Shown here in pieces: positions 1 through 11,491 of a stretch of 64,000 bases of DNA (position 1 is the stretch's first letter; every line of letters begins with the position of its first letter). The DNA is from Viola odorata (Eukaryota > Streptophyta > Magnoliopsida > Malpighiales > Violaceae): the NCBI GenBank assembly GCA_963691705.1, contig OY829542.1, positions 2,859,688 to 2,923,687 on the forward strand, given 5' to 3'. The notes beneath the pieces were generated by a model. It saw only the letters and a program-made list of their open reading frames with translations. It had not been told where the DNA came from and searched no databases. The translations under genes and the position numbers were made by a program.

Positions 1-804
1 TATACCAGTTTCGGATATGGGCTAGGCCTTTCTTAAAATAGCATCAGCCAAGCATAGGCTGGGCCTTTCGTTAAATCTTTATTTTCTTACACAAGACAAG
101 CATGGGCTGGGCTTTTCGTTAAACCTTCATTTTCTCCATCCATTACACATTCCTCATCGTAAATAATTTTTCTTACACAAGACAAGCATGGGATCGTCTG
201 CACTAGACAACACACCCAACAACTTCTCATCTCCGGATGCCATTCCCTAATCCTCTCACCCTCTCGCTTGCTCAGTCCTCTCCGATCTGCTCCTCTCTCG
301 CTCAATCCTCTCATCCTCTCATCCTCTTCGCTCAGTATTTGCAATCAGCGGCCAAGATTCAAGAAGGATGCAAAATCTTTATGGATACTGGATTTTCTAG
401 ATCTAAAAGATCTTGATTAAACTTCTTCTTCTTCTTCCATTTATTATTTTTTATTATTAATTTATTATTATGGAACTCACAATTTGGAAATAAATCCAGA
501 TCTGGAAATAATATTGTTTCTTAATTTTCTAGGTTATAAGGATTTTTTGGGATTTAAATTATTTATGAGGTAAGAAGGTATGAAATTGGTGCTTGTAGGA
601 TGATGGCGTTGATATTGATGATGGTGATGAGGAATTGATGATGGTAAGAGAGTATACTTTGGCCGGGAGATTTGAGATGGAGAAATTTTGGTTTCGATTT
701 TTCGGTTTCCAAAAGTTCGGTTCGATTTCGGTTTGTAGATTTAGGGATTTCGGTTAACCGAAATTCGAAACTTCGGATTTCAGTTTCGGTTAACTGATGA
801 GTAG
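1..804. other. Flanking plant DNA, no gene recognised
   Basis: I see no supportable coding region. Positions 45-200 hold an imperfect duplication of a CAAGCATGGGCTGGGC-like phrase. Positions 240-345 are rich in CTCTC and 425-480 are AT-rich. Positions 690-800 carry several TTCGGTTAACCGAA-like palindromic phrases, which are common in plant non-autonomous DNA elements, but no complete element can be bounded because retrotransposon A starts at 805. A short ORF here on the minus strand is low-complexity shadow. Confidence 0.4.
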
Positions 805-2504
805 TGATAGAATTTTTTTATGCATGATTTTTCCTCCATTATCTCGTTGATTTAAGGCATGATTTTGCTAATATACCATTGTTTTCATTACTATTGTAGA
901 TCTAGGCCTAAAAAGGGAGTTTATGGCAAAACATGCGTTTTAGGAGTATTTTGTGCGAATTCGAGCTTCAAGACCAAAGTCAAGGTCCCGACGTCAGGAT
1001 AGCGTTCAAGGTCCCAAAGAGAATCCTCCATTCAAGACCCCGAAGGGCAAAGAACGACATTTCCACGTGTCCTCTTGCCAAAGCTTACACGTGATCCCTC
1101 TGATGCTTTTCTGAGAGTTCTGCATTGATCATAAAATACCTACCCTCTGACCATTTCAGACCTCGAGCCCACCAAGACCTACTCCCGAACAGCCAAAGCT
1201 GGGCAAATCAGACCTTGACCACCAGCTTTGTGCTTTTCAGCTTTATGCTTTATGGAGCATGTTTGCTTTGTAATAGGCTTTCCTTAAATACATTTTGTCC
1301 CTAGCTAGGGGTGAAGATATTTTGTGCTTGGAGTTCTACCTTATAAGGAGCCTCCAAGGAGTAGTTTAGGGCATCTCTCTTAGCTTAGAATCTTTTCATC
1401 TTATCATATTTCTTAGAAAATACTCTTAGACTTCTCTCTAGTTTATCTTTCTAGTTCTTGTTAGCACTCTCCTCCTTTGCCGCTGGGCTTGAAGCGTTTA
1501 GTAAATAAGTTTTCTTCCCTTAAACTTATTTCTTTACTTATTATGCTCTTTACATTTATTATTTATTTCCTTTCAAGCATGAGTAGCTAAATCTTTAATT
1601 CTTAGCAAAGGTAATTCAAGGGTTGCAAGGGCAGATTCGAGGCCTAAATGTGCTTAATATATTCTTGCTGCCATATTCAATTGCTTATCATTTTAATTAC
1701 ATTTTCACTTGGGGTAATTAGAGGCTTGATCAACTGATAATTTCTTTGAGTGATTGTTGTCATCTATGTGATAAATACGGAAGGAAAGTTGCATGGAACA
1801 AGTAGGCATCTATCTAGTAGTAACTGCGCTGAAGTGGTCTCGACTAGCTAGGGTGAGTAGTTGATTAGAGCGGGGCCACGAGCCTGACAAACTGAGGGAC
1901 GTTTAGCTCTAGCTGTGTCTTTTCTTATCTTCATGGGCAGCCTGAATATGGCCCTCCCGTATTCGTGCCTGGAGGGATGGCGAGCTGTCAAGACTACCTC
2001 ATATGTGGAAACGGGGGGTAGTTTCTCTCAAGAGAAAAGTAGGGGATATCCGAGGAATCTGGTCCCCATGTCACTTCTATGATTGTATGAGTAGAATATT
2101 TCTGTGCTGATGACGATCGGGCCCCCGAATGCAACCTAAGAATACATTTTGCTAAGATCTTTCTCTATCTAACTTATTGTGATTATTTATCTCTCTGTTT
2201 TATTATTTTGACTTTGCTCACTGATTTGCTATATTTTATCCTTCGGGACCCCGAACTGACTACTCGAGACCCCGATTACTACTTTCATAATCAGAATTGT
2301 TAGCTCCAAATCTCTCTTGGCTAACTTGCTTAGTCAACAAAACCCCCCATGTGTGTTACATTTCTGTGTTTTTATCCTGTGCTTCCATTTAAGACCTTGA
2401 ATCAGTCTCTCTCAATCCATGTGTTCGACCCTGACTACTACTGTACACATTATCAGTTGTGCACATAATTTCAGGCATTATAAATTGTATTTGACTGACG
2501 ATCA
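805..2504 (+). repeat. 5' LTR of element A
   Basis: The LTR starts TGATAGAATTTTTTTATGC and ends GACTGACGATCA, directly followed by the primer binding site. It is collinear over its whole length with 27624-29322 and more distantly with the LTRs of B and C. A TATA-like TTATAAGG lies near 1340. The block at 1860-2080 (GAGCCTGACAAACTGAGGGA and the CATATGTGGAAACGGGGG phrase) is conserved in every LTR of this family in the window. Confidence 0.92.
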
Positions 2505-2507
2505 AAT

Positions 2508-2525
2508 TGGCGCCGTTGCCTGGGA
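2508..2525 (+). other. Primer binding site of A (tRNA-Asp type)
   Basis: TGGCGCCGTTGCCTGGGA lies 3 bases after the LTR end. It matches the tRNA-Asp-type primer site of plant Athila elements with one change (T for G at the 14th base) relative to the site in element C. Confidence 0.85.
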
Positions 2526-2558
2526 TTGTTTCAAGATTGATTTCTTTCTCTTGTTTGT

Positions 2559-2984
2559 ATGACCAGGAGATCTGCATCACGAGCTCACTAGGACGGAAAG
2601 GGGACTTCGACTACTAGTACAAGGATCGCCCAATCCTTGTGTTCGGGACCGCGAACACCTTTTCGCTCTAGACAATCTCGATAATCCAGACCCCGACTAC
2701 ATACCACCTGTCCACTATCAGATCACCCCACAGACGCCTGTCCATTCATCCCCGAAGAGATACCTGTCAATGTCATGGAAGGATTCAATACCCCATATTG
2801 CCAGAACAACAACCAAGGATGGAAACAACCTAATTATGGATGGAACAACTCTCAACAGTCGGGACCTCAACAACAGCAACAGAACCCCTATGGCAATCAC
2901 CCCCCTCCATTCAATATGCAGAACTTCATGCCTTGGCCTGCGTATCACAACAACCAGTACCAATATCAGCTCCTTCAAGATTAG
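2559..2984 (+). pseudogene. gag remnant of element A
   Basis: The ATG at 2559 is at the same place as gag of element C, and the first ~165 bases can be aligned with it. The frame then jumps (near 2725) straight into the sequence after the zinc knuckle, so the capsid-like core is deleted. The distal part (2775-2984) is an Asn/Gln/Pro-rich tail with the words GWKQPNYGWNN and NPYGNHPPPFNMQ, also found in C. It ends at an in-frame TAG at exactly the position where C has its gag TAG. Stops and frame changes rule out a functional protein. Confidence 0.8.
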
Positions 2985-4600
2985 ACTTTTTTCGGGGCCC
3001 CGAATGACGAAACTGCCCATAATAAAGAAAAAATCGCAGATCTTGAGCAACAAGTAAACATCATGATGACCGAGATGAATGAACTAAAGAATAGAGGCAG
3101 GCTGCCTGGGAAAACGGAGGCCAACCCGAAGCACAATGTATGTGCTATGAATCTCCGTAGTGGCTTCGAAGTGCCTTCCCGCGTCCATCCAGACCCCGAA
3201 GCTGAAACTGCCATTCAAGGTCCCGACTGTGACCACATCAACCAGCCACCACTAGAACAACCGGTTGAGCCTACTGAACCCTCATTAAAGCCAAAGAAAT
3301 CCTACTTCAATGATGCAACACTCGACCATTTCTTCTCTACCAAGCAATCCCGAGGTAAGAAAATACAACCCGTGGAGGAAGAATTCACTCAAGAGTTCAT
3401 TAACAAAGTACTCGAGCCCCCGTTTCCCCAACGATTGGTCAAGAAGAAGAGGATCGGGACATCTTCAAAATGTTCAGTAAGGTCATTATCAACATCCCTC
3501 TGCTCAAAGCTATCAAGAGTATGCCTCGATATGCTAAGTTTTTGAAATAACTTTGCACAAACAAGAGCAATATCACCGAGGTAAATCGGATAAGTATAGG
3601 GACCAACCTTTCTGCCCACATCCAATGTAAGATCCCTCATAAATGAAAGGATCAAGGGATATTTATTATCCCATGCAAGATTGACACAATCAACATCGGA
3701 AAGGCTATGTGTGATTTGGGGGCTGGAATTAATGTTATGCCCTTGACTATCTACAACAGTCTAGGACTCGGGCCCGCCCTTGAAGCCCACTAGGACCACG
3801 ATCCAGCTAGCTGACAAATCCATCATCCACCCCGAGGGTGTTATTGAGGATGTTCTGGTGCAAGTTGGAGATTTCATTTACCCAGCTGACTTCTACGTGA
3901 TTGACATGAGGGATGACCAATCTGTCAAGACCTCAGACATGCTCCTGGGAAGACCATTTCTTAGGACCGCAAGAGCCAAGATCGACGTCCATGAAGCCTC
4001 CATTACTCTTGAGTTCGACGACGAGACCATCAAGTTTAATATGGTTGATGATACGAGACACCTCACCAATATTTGTAGTGTAAAATCTATTGATATTGTT
4101 GACCCTGTTGTTGGTTTCGAGGTCCTGAAGCGGAAACAGGTGGCAAGGCCTCGAGTGGCGGATCTGCCTCAACATGTTTGTGAACCTGCCCCCGATGATT
4201 GTCTGCAACTTACCCTAGACAGGAGTATTCCACCCACTACACTGGATATCGTGGCCTTGACGCTCGAGGTCCCGACTCCACCTAAGTTGCACGAAGTCGC
4301 CACTGCTCTCGAGGAGCATTCTATTATCCCTTCTACTCCTGTTATTTCTCCTTTTTCCATTGATTGCACTATACCCGTCATAATGGACGTCGAGGCCTCG
4401 ACAGTGGCCCCCGAGTTGGAGTTAAAGAGCTTGCCCTCGCATCTCAAATACGCCTATCTTGACGAGCATGATACACTCCCTGTGATCATCCCTAGCAAGC
4501 TTGATCCCGCTGCAGAGTGCGAACTAATGAGCACACTGAAGGCCCCAAGCCTTCCAGCCCACACTACAGCCAGCGTCGAGCCCTCGACCAGCGAGGGCAA
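2985..4600 (+). pseudogene. pol remnant of A: linker and aspartic protease
   Basis: After the TAG the same frame continues with the linker region (KIADLEQQ..., CAMNLRSG...). A break near 3545-3780 is followed by an open stretch (3780-4628) that aligns with the protease/post-protease part of the pol ORF of C. It keeps QLADKS, DVLVQVGDFIYPADFYV and LLGRPFL. The active-site segment is upstream at about 3712-3740 in another frame. Homology stops near 4540, right where RT should begin. B is inserted at 4601. Confidence 0.8.
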
Positions 4601-6297
4601 TGATCGTCAGTCAAATATAGATTTATAGTGCCTGAAAATGTGTGTGCACAAGAGATATAGTGTACAGTGGTAGCCAGGGTCAAACACAGGGATTGTGAGA
4701 GACTGATCTAGAATGAATTTGGGGGAGAAAAGCACGGAAAGTAACAATCGGGGGGGGGGGGGGGGGGGGGGGGGGTTTACTTGGCTAAACAAGTTAGCCA
4801 AGGCAGATTTGGGAGCTAACAATTGTTACCTAGGAAAGCAGTGTTCGGGACCTTGAGGTGTCAGTTTGGGGTCCCGAATGATAAAGTGAAGCAAATCAGT
4901 GAACAAATTCAGGATTAATAAAACAGAAAGTGGAACAAGCACAAATAATCAGATAAAGAAGGATCCTTAGCAAAGGCATTCTTGGGTTGCATTCGGGGGC
5001 CCGATCATCATCAGCACTGAAATATTCCATTCGAGACATCATAGAAATGATATAGGGACCAGATTCCTCAGATATCCCCTACTTTTATCTTAAGAGAAAC
5101 TACCCCCCGTTTCCACATATGAGGTAGTCTTGACAGTTCGCCATCCCTCCAGGCACGAATGCGGGAGGGCCATACTCAAATTGCCCATGAAGCTAAGAAA
5201 AGACAGATCTAGAGCTAAAAGTCCCTCAGTTTGTCAGGCTCGTGACCTCGCTCTAATCAATTACACACCCTATCTATTCGAGACCACTTTGACACAGTCA
5301 AGACTAAACAGATGCCTACTTGGTTCATGCAATTTTCCTTCCGTATTCATCACACAAATGGCAATACTCGCATGAAACAATAATCAGTTGATCAAGCCTC
5401 AAATTATTTCATGCAAAGATGTAATTAAAACGATGGATAATTGAATATAGTATCAAGAACGTATTAAACACATGTCGAATCTGCCCTTGCAACCCTTGAA
5501 TTACCCTTGCTAAGAGTTAAAGATTTAGCTACTCATGCTTGAAGATGAACAATTAATAATTGAAGAAAGCATAATAGATAAATAAATAGATTAAGGGAAG
5601 AAAACTTTGTTACTAAATTCCGTTTGAAGCCCGGCGGCAAGTTTGGAGGTGAGCTAACAAGAACTAGAGAGAGAAACTAGAGAGAAGTCTAAGAAAACTA
5701 GAACTAAATTATGCTAAGTGATGAGAGATGTAAGAGATGATATGATCTCCTAAACTACTCTTAGATGCCCTTTATATAGTAGAGCTCTAAGCACAAAATA
5801 TCTTCAGCCTAAAACTAGGGACAAAATGCATTAATTGAAAGCCTAAAGAAATGGATCCATGTTCCTTAAAGCACAAAGCTGAAAAAGCATAAAGTTGTCA
5901 GATTTTTTCAGCTTTGGGCAGGTCTGGATTGGGCTCAAGGGCTGACTTGGTCAGGGCGGTAGGTATTTGGTGGTCAGTGCAGACTGCAGGAACAGTGTCA
6001 GAGGAGGCACATGGAAGCTCTGGCGAGATGACACGTGGAAATGTCATTCTTCGCCCTTCGGGGGCCCGAATGGGGAATCTGATTCGGGACCTTGAATGCT
6101 GCTTTGGACTCGGGACCTTGACTCTGGGTCTTGAAGCTCAAAACTACACAAAATGCCCAAAAAATGTATCTTTTCGCATAAACTCCCTTTTTAAGCCTAA
6201 ATCTGCAATAGTAATGAAAACAAGGGCAAATTAGCAGAATCATGCCTCGAAAGGGTGAGAAAACGGAGAGAAAATCATGCATAAAAACATGCTATCA
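4601..6297 (-). repeat. 3' LTR of element B
   Basis: This is an inverted-orientation LTR of 1697 bp, running from TGATCGTCAGTCAAA to ATGCTATCA, homologous throughout to the LTRs of C. An uninterrupted run of 26 G (4750-4775) stands where other copies have only 7-9 G. Adjacent to its inner end, the minus strand reads CAGTGTGGGGATTATT, the likely polypurine tract. Confidence 0.92.
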
Positions 6298-8030
6298 AAT
6301 AATCCCCACACTGCCCAATGCTCGCCCTCGAGCATTCACAAAATTTAAAACAGTCCCCAAAACAGAACAGACACACCAAACCATAGCACAGAGAATAAGC
6401 ACGCTTGTCATGATTCGAGACCCCGAATGAAAATAGACTTCACCTAGATACACTTGCATCAATTCAGAAGGATAACGACCCTTAAGAAGAGACTTTTCCA
6501 CATCAGCCTATTCACCAGCATTCCTCACATGGATCGGTGTTTGCACTCACACTCGTGAACAAGGTTAGGTGTTTAAATGCTCAATCATGCATAAAACGCA
6601 GCACAAAACCAAGTTTGCATATTAATCCGAGTACATTAGACACATGCATAGGCAATCTAGCAATCAAAAGACTTCGCATCGGGGGCAAGAAGGGGGAGCA
6701 AACAAAATAAATGATAAGAGGAAATGGAAGAAGCATAATGAGAAGAAAAAGTGGAGAAGGGGGGGAGTAAGGAAGTGAAATGAGGAGGTGGTTAAACCAA
6801 CTCAAACCTGGAATGCTCCCTTGGCAGGAAAGAATCGAGATGGTGAGACAATGTTGCTGGAGCGAAAGCTAGACTAGGCTTTTCTTCTTCTAGGGGGATC
6901 CTTGCTTTCTTCATTCGGGACCTAGGCCCGGGACCTTGAATGGATTCTGCTGCTGATTTTCCTCTTCTTGTTTTTCAAGGCTTAGTCTTGCTCTCTTCTC
7001 TCTCTCTTTTATTATTTTTGATTTTCTAATTTTTTTCTTTCATTTTTTTTTTCGAGAGGGAGAGAGAGCGCGAGACCTGGATTGCTTGAGGATCGAGACC
7101 TTTGTTTTTCAGGGGCTGGAAATTCTGATTTCACTTCCCCACACTTGCGTTTTGCTGTGGATGGGAAGTGATTTTTCGTTCTGGTCTGCCCTTGAATTCT
7201 TTGTTTTAATTTCGAGGTCTCGAATCGGCGCCAGCATTCGGGGTCTTGAATTTGTGGGATCCCCACACTTTGCCTTTGCTGCTTCGTTTGTCTAGTCTAG
7301 CCCTTGATAGTACTCCCAACAATATCGCTCACCTGCCAAGAGAAAGATCAAGGAAAATTCAAATGGTTAGAATGGAGGGGCAAGAAGGGGTTCGGGGTCA
7401 AGGAGAGAGAAACAGAATAGAAAAGAATGAGAGAGAACAATTTGATGCGAAGACTTTATCTTTTTGCTGCTTTCCTATGTCTAAAAGTGTCTATACCAAT
7501 GGATATCATGCAAACCCAGCTAGTACTTAGTCATGCATTCACTCAAATAATAAATATAGGCATGAAGGCTCAAATGCTCACAAGGTGCTAATTCGAGACT
7601 ACTGGTGTCTAGGTCTTGAAGCAGATATAAGGCATAACAGGCAAAGAATGAATCATTCGGGACCTTGACTAAGACAACATTTTCATTCTATGTGCACAAG
7701 TCAGGTGTGTTTCCATCATTGGTGTTTTCAAAACTAGGCAGTAAGCTAAAATCCGAAAAAAAAGTAAAAACTAGAAATTAATTCATGCATAAGCTTAGGA
7801 AAAATAAACTAGAATATAATTATAGCTTAGGAAAAATAAACTAGAATATAATTATAACATGCATAATAAATACTAGCAGTTAAAACTCCTCCCCACACTT
7901 AGGCGGCGTATTGTCCTCAATGTGGGAAGGAGATAAAAGAGATAGCAGTTCAAACGGAAAGCATAAACGTAAATTGTTCAACATAGAGAATCAGCCCACG
8001 CAGGGGCAAAGGGTTTGAAAATGTTCGGGA
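6298..8030 (-). other. 3' noncoding region of element B
   Basis: This stretch lies between the third ORF and the 3' LTR of B and has no supportable gene. Read on the minus strand it carries four copies of the polypurine-like word GTGTGGGGA (near 6301, 7136, 7257 and 7889), matching those in element C, plus an A-rich tract (T-rich on the plus strand at about 7008-7055). Small ORFs here are not conserved in C. Confidence 0.7.
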
Positions 8031-8443
8031 TCAGGGGTGAGGTGAGACCAGTGTGGCAATTTGCTCGTGAATTTCTTTGAGGATGGCGCGATTGGTTTCC
8101 AAGATGTCAGTGAGTAAGCTGAGGATCGTGTTGTTGCTCGACATCCGTTCGGGACCAGTGGCATTCTCTTCGGGTGCAGTTGACGCGTTGGTCTTGGCAG
8201 AAGGAGGCTCGGGGGCAGCAGACTGGGCTCGGGGCTTTGATAGGTCCGGGTACTCAAACTTGCCTTCTATCTTTCCTTTGTTATCTGCATGAAAGCTCAA
8301 GATACCGTTAATAACACAAAGGAATCCCATTGTGTCCAAGGTCTTGAGACCAAGGAGCTTGAAAGAATTCGGGTGCCGGTACAAGTTCAGTTCCCAGAGC
8401 GTTGAGGTGTATAACTGCGAGGCCAGGCTGGTGACAGGGGACC
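8031..8443 (-). pseudogene. C-terminal part of the third ORF of element B
   Basis: The minus-strand frame carries YRHPNSFKLLGLKTLD and FLCVINGILSFHA. It matches the last ~120 residues of the third ORF of element C (YRHPSSFKILGFKSLD...). It is the continuation of the fragment at 21935-23569, and element C is inserted exactly between them (TSD GGACC). It ends with a natural stop at 8031. Confidence 0.8.
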
Positions 8444-10174
8444 TGATAGCATGTTTTTATGCATGATTTTCTCTCCATTTTCTCCCCTTTTTAAGGCATG
8501 ATTCTGCTAATTTACCCTTGTTTCCATTACTATTGCAGATTTAGGCCTAAAATGGGAGTTTATGCGAAAAGATGCATTTCTGGACCATTTTGTGCAGTTT
8601 TTGAGCTTCAAGACCCAGAGTCGAGGTCCCGAGTCCGAACCAGCGTTCAAGGTCCCGAATCGGATTCCCAGTTCGGGACCCCGAAGGGCAAAGGATGTCA
8701 TTTCCACGTGTCATCCCACCTAAAACGCCCATGTGACTCCTCTGACACTGTTCCTGCGCTCTGCACTGATTACCAAACACCCACCGAACTGACCAGTTCA
8801 GCCTCGAGCTCAGTCCAGACCTGCCCAAAGCTGGAAAAATCAGACAGCTTTATGCTTTTCCAGCTTTGTGCTTTAAGGAACATGGATCCACTTTCTTAGG
8901 CTTTCAATTAATGCATTTTGTCCCTAGTTTTAGGCTGAAGATATTTTGTGCTTAAGGCTCTACTATATAAAGGGCATCTAGGATTAGTTTAGATCATCTT
9001 TTTTTTCTAGCTTTTAATCACTTAGCATAATTTAGAAGTAGCTTAGACTTCTCTCTAGTTTCTCTCTCTAGCCATTGTTAGCTTCTTCAACATTGCTGCC
9101 GAGCTATAAACGGAATTTTAGTAACAAGTTTTCTTCCCTTCATCTATTTATTTACTTGTTATGCTTTCTTTAATCGTTATTTGTTTATCCTTAAGTATGA
9201 GTAGCTAAATTCCTAGTTCTTGGCAAGGCTGATTCAAGGGTTGCAAGGGCAGATTCGAGGCCTTAATGTGCTTAATATATTCTTGATGCTGTATTTAACT
9301 ATTCATCGATTTAATTACATCTTTGCATGATTTAATTTAAGGTCTGATCAACTGAGAATTATTTTGTGTAAATGCTGCCATTCATGTGATGAATACGAAA
9401 GGAAAATCGCATGAGTAAGTAGGCATCTATTTAGTCTTGACTGTGTCAAGGTGGTCTTGAATAGATAGGTTGGGTAGTTGATTAGGGCTGGGTCACGAGC
9501 CTGACAAACTGAGGGACTTTAGCTCTAGATCTGTCTTTTCTTAGCTTCATGGGCAGTTTGAGTATGGCCCTCTCGCATTCGTGCTTGGAGGGATGGCAAA
9601 CTGTCAAGACTACCTCATATGTGGAAACGGGGGGTAGTTTCTCTTAAGAGAAAAGTAGGGGATATCCGAGGAATCTGGTCCCCATGTCATTTCTATGACA
9701 TCTCGAATGGAATACCCTTGAGCTGATGATGATCTGGTCCCAAATGCAACCCAGAATGCCTTTGCCGAGAACACTTCCTCCATCTGATTATTCGTGCTTA
9801 TTTCACTCTTGATCTATTTCACGCCTGCGTTGATACTTCTGCATCTGTTTCTGATTTGTTTTATTATTTCTGGAATTATTTGCTTACTTGCTTTATTTTA
9901 TCATTCGGGACTCCCGAATTGACACCTCGGGACCCCGAATACTGCTTTCCTAGATAAAAATTGTTAGCTCCCAAAATCTGCCTTGGCCAACTCGTTTGGC
10001 CAAGAAAAACCCCCCCCAAGTGTTACCCTTTGTGCCTTTGTCCCCCGAATACATTCACGACCATAAATCAGTTTCTCACAATCCCTGTGTTCGACCCTGA
10101 CTACCACTGTACACTTTATCTCTTGTGCACACACGTTTTCAGGCACTAAAAATTCTGTATTTGATTGACGATCA
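8444..10174 (+). repeat. 5' LTR of element C
   Basis: The LTR runs from TGATAGCATGTTTTTATGC to TTGATTGACGATCA. A TATA-like CTATATAAAGGG at about 8960-8972 is in a plausible place for the U3 promoter, with the CTCTCTAG-rich stretch after it as early transcript. The primer site follows 3 bases after the end. Confidence 0.95.
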
Positions 10175-10177
10175 AAT

Positions 10178-10195
10178 TGGCGCCGTTGCCGGGGA
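10178..10195 (+). other. Primer binding site of C (tRNA-Asp type)
   Basis: TGGCGCCGTTGCCGGGGA is the canonical Athila-type site expected to pair with the 3' end of tRNA-Asp to prime minus-strand synthesis. Confidence 0.9.
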
Positions 10196-10228
10196 TTGTT
10201 TCAAGACTGATTTATTTTTCTTGTTTGT

Positions 10229-11482
10229 ATGACCAGGAGATCCGCACCCGAATTACTACCCCTTGATCACGAGCTAGGACGGACCGAAAGGGGACTTCGA
10301 CGACTGGCACGAGGAAATTCCAACCCTTGCGTTCGGGACCTCGAACGTCTTTTTGACCTAGAAGACAATCCAGACCCCGAGGATCTTCCCCTTGATCACC
10401 CAGAAGGACCCGAAATGGATGACCACGGTCCCGTAGGAGATCGCGTTCCACCACTTCCCCCGCCAATCCAGACCATCGATGATTTCAACGCTGCTCCCGA
10501 AGCACCAACCAGCTGCATTGTCTGGCCAGCAGTCCCGAATGACTGGGAACTCAAGTCTGCAACCATGCATCATCTGCCACTCTTTCGAGGATTGGCCAAG
10601 GAGAATCCACACCGCCACCTACAGCAGCTACACTCCATTTGCGACGCCATGAAGCCCCACAACGTTTCTGTTGAGCATGCCAAGCTTCGTGCCTTTATGT
10701 GGTCCCTCAAGGACGACGCCCTTGACTGGTTTTATGACTTGCAGCCGCAATCTATCAATTCGTGGGCCGAGATGTCTAAAGATTTCACGGACAAATACTA
10801 CCCCGTGTCCATAGCAATGGTGACCCGAAAGCAGCTCGTATCCATCCTCCAAAAGGATTCGGAAGATCTTGAGCAATACTATGAGCGGTTTAAAAAGATG
10901 CAAGCCCTATGCCCCTCGCATAATCTGTCCGAACATGCCCTCATGCAGTATTTCTGTGAAGGACTCAACGGTCGGGACAAGGCCTTGTTGAACGCTGCCG
11001 CTAATGGATCCATCACTAGACTCACTCCAGCTGCTGCCAAGGCCACCATCGAACTCATGGCCAAGAACAACCTCCAGCTCAACAACTCCACTAGCGTTCA
11101 AGATGCACGCTCAGCTGCTATGGAGAATCAACTTGCAGCCATCACGGGCATGTTGCAAAACATGGCTTCGGGACAGCCAGTCCAGGTCAAGGCCTGCCAG
11201 ATTTGTCAATTTTCAGACCACCCAACAGATGCTTGCCCATTCATCCCCGATGAGATTCCAGTCAATGCAGCTGGAGGATTCAACGCCCCATATGGCCAAC
11301 ACCACAATCAAGGTTGGAAGCAACCTAACTATGGATGGAACAACAACCAGCAGGCCGGACCCAGCCATCAGTATGGCCAAAATCCATACGGAAATCACCC
11401 CCCTCCTTTCAACATGCAGGCCTTCAAGCCTAGGCCCAATTTTCAGAATTACCAGTACCAGAGGCAGCCTCCCCCAGACTAG
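10229..11482 (+). CDS. gag of element C (417 aa)
   Basis: This is the structural protein that would form the virus-like particle. Residues ~110-230 look like the plant retrotransposon gag domain (DDALDWFYDLQPQSINSW, then KDFTDKYYP). A zinc knuckle of the C-X2-C-X4-H-X4-C type lies at Cys323-Cys337. The tail (345-417) is rich in Asn, Gln and Pro. The start is the ATG 34 bases after the primer site, giving MTRRSAP. The frame ends in TAG at 11480-11482. Pol starts in the same frame three codons later, so one stop codon separates the two. The same TAG is found at the same place in diverged element A. Confidence 0.93.
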   Translation: MTRRSAPELLPLDHELGRTERGLRRLARGNSNPCVRDLERLFDLEDNPDPEDLPLDHPEGPEMDDHGPVGDRVPPLPPPIQTIDDFNAAPEAPTSCIVWPAVPNDWELKSATMHHLPLFRGLAKENPHRHLQQLHSICDAMKPHNVSVEHAKLRAFMWSLKDDALDWFYDLQPQSINSWAEMSKDFTDKYYPVSIAMVTRKQLVSILQKDSEDLEQYYERFKKMQALCPSHNLSEHALMQYFCEGLNGRDKALLNAAANGSITRLTPAAAKATIELMAKNNLQLNNSTSVQDARSAAMENQLAAITGMLQNMASGQPVQVKACQICQFSDHPTDACPFIPDEIPVNAAGGFNAPYGQHHNQGWKQPNYGWNNNQQAGPSHQYGQNPYGNHPPPFNMQAFKPRPNFQNYQYQRQPPPD

Positions 11483-11491
11483 AATTTCACC

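Noticed and set aside
87..344. Minus-strand 85-codon ORF
   Set aside because: Low-complexity translation of a CTCTC-rich tract, with no recognisable domain or conserved copy.
4607..4822. Minus-strand frame with polyproline
   Set aside because: Product of the G26 run inside an LTR; not a gene.
5914..6234. ORFs inside LTRs (also 8498-8899, 20253-20654, 58263-58664)
   Set aside because: They recur because the LTR is repeated. They lie in U3/R, have no domain, and overlap frames on the other strand equally well.
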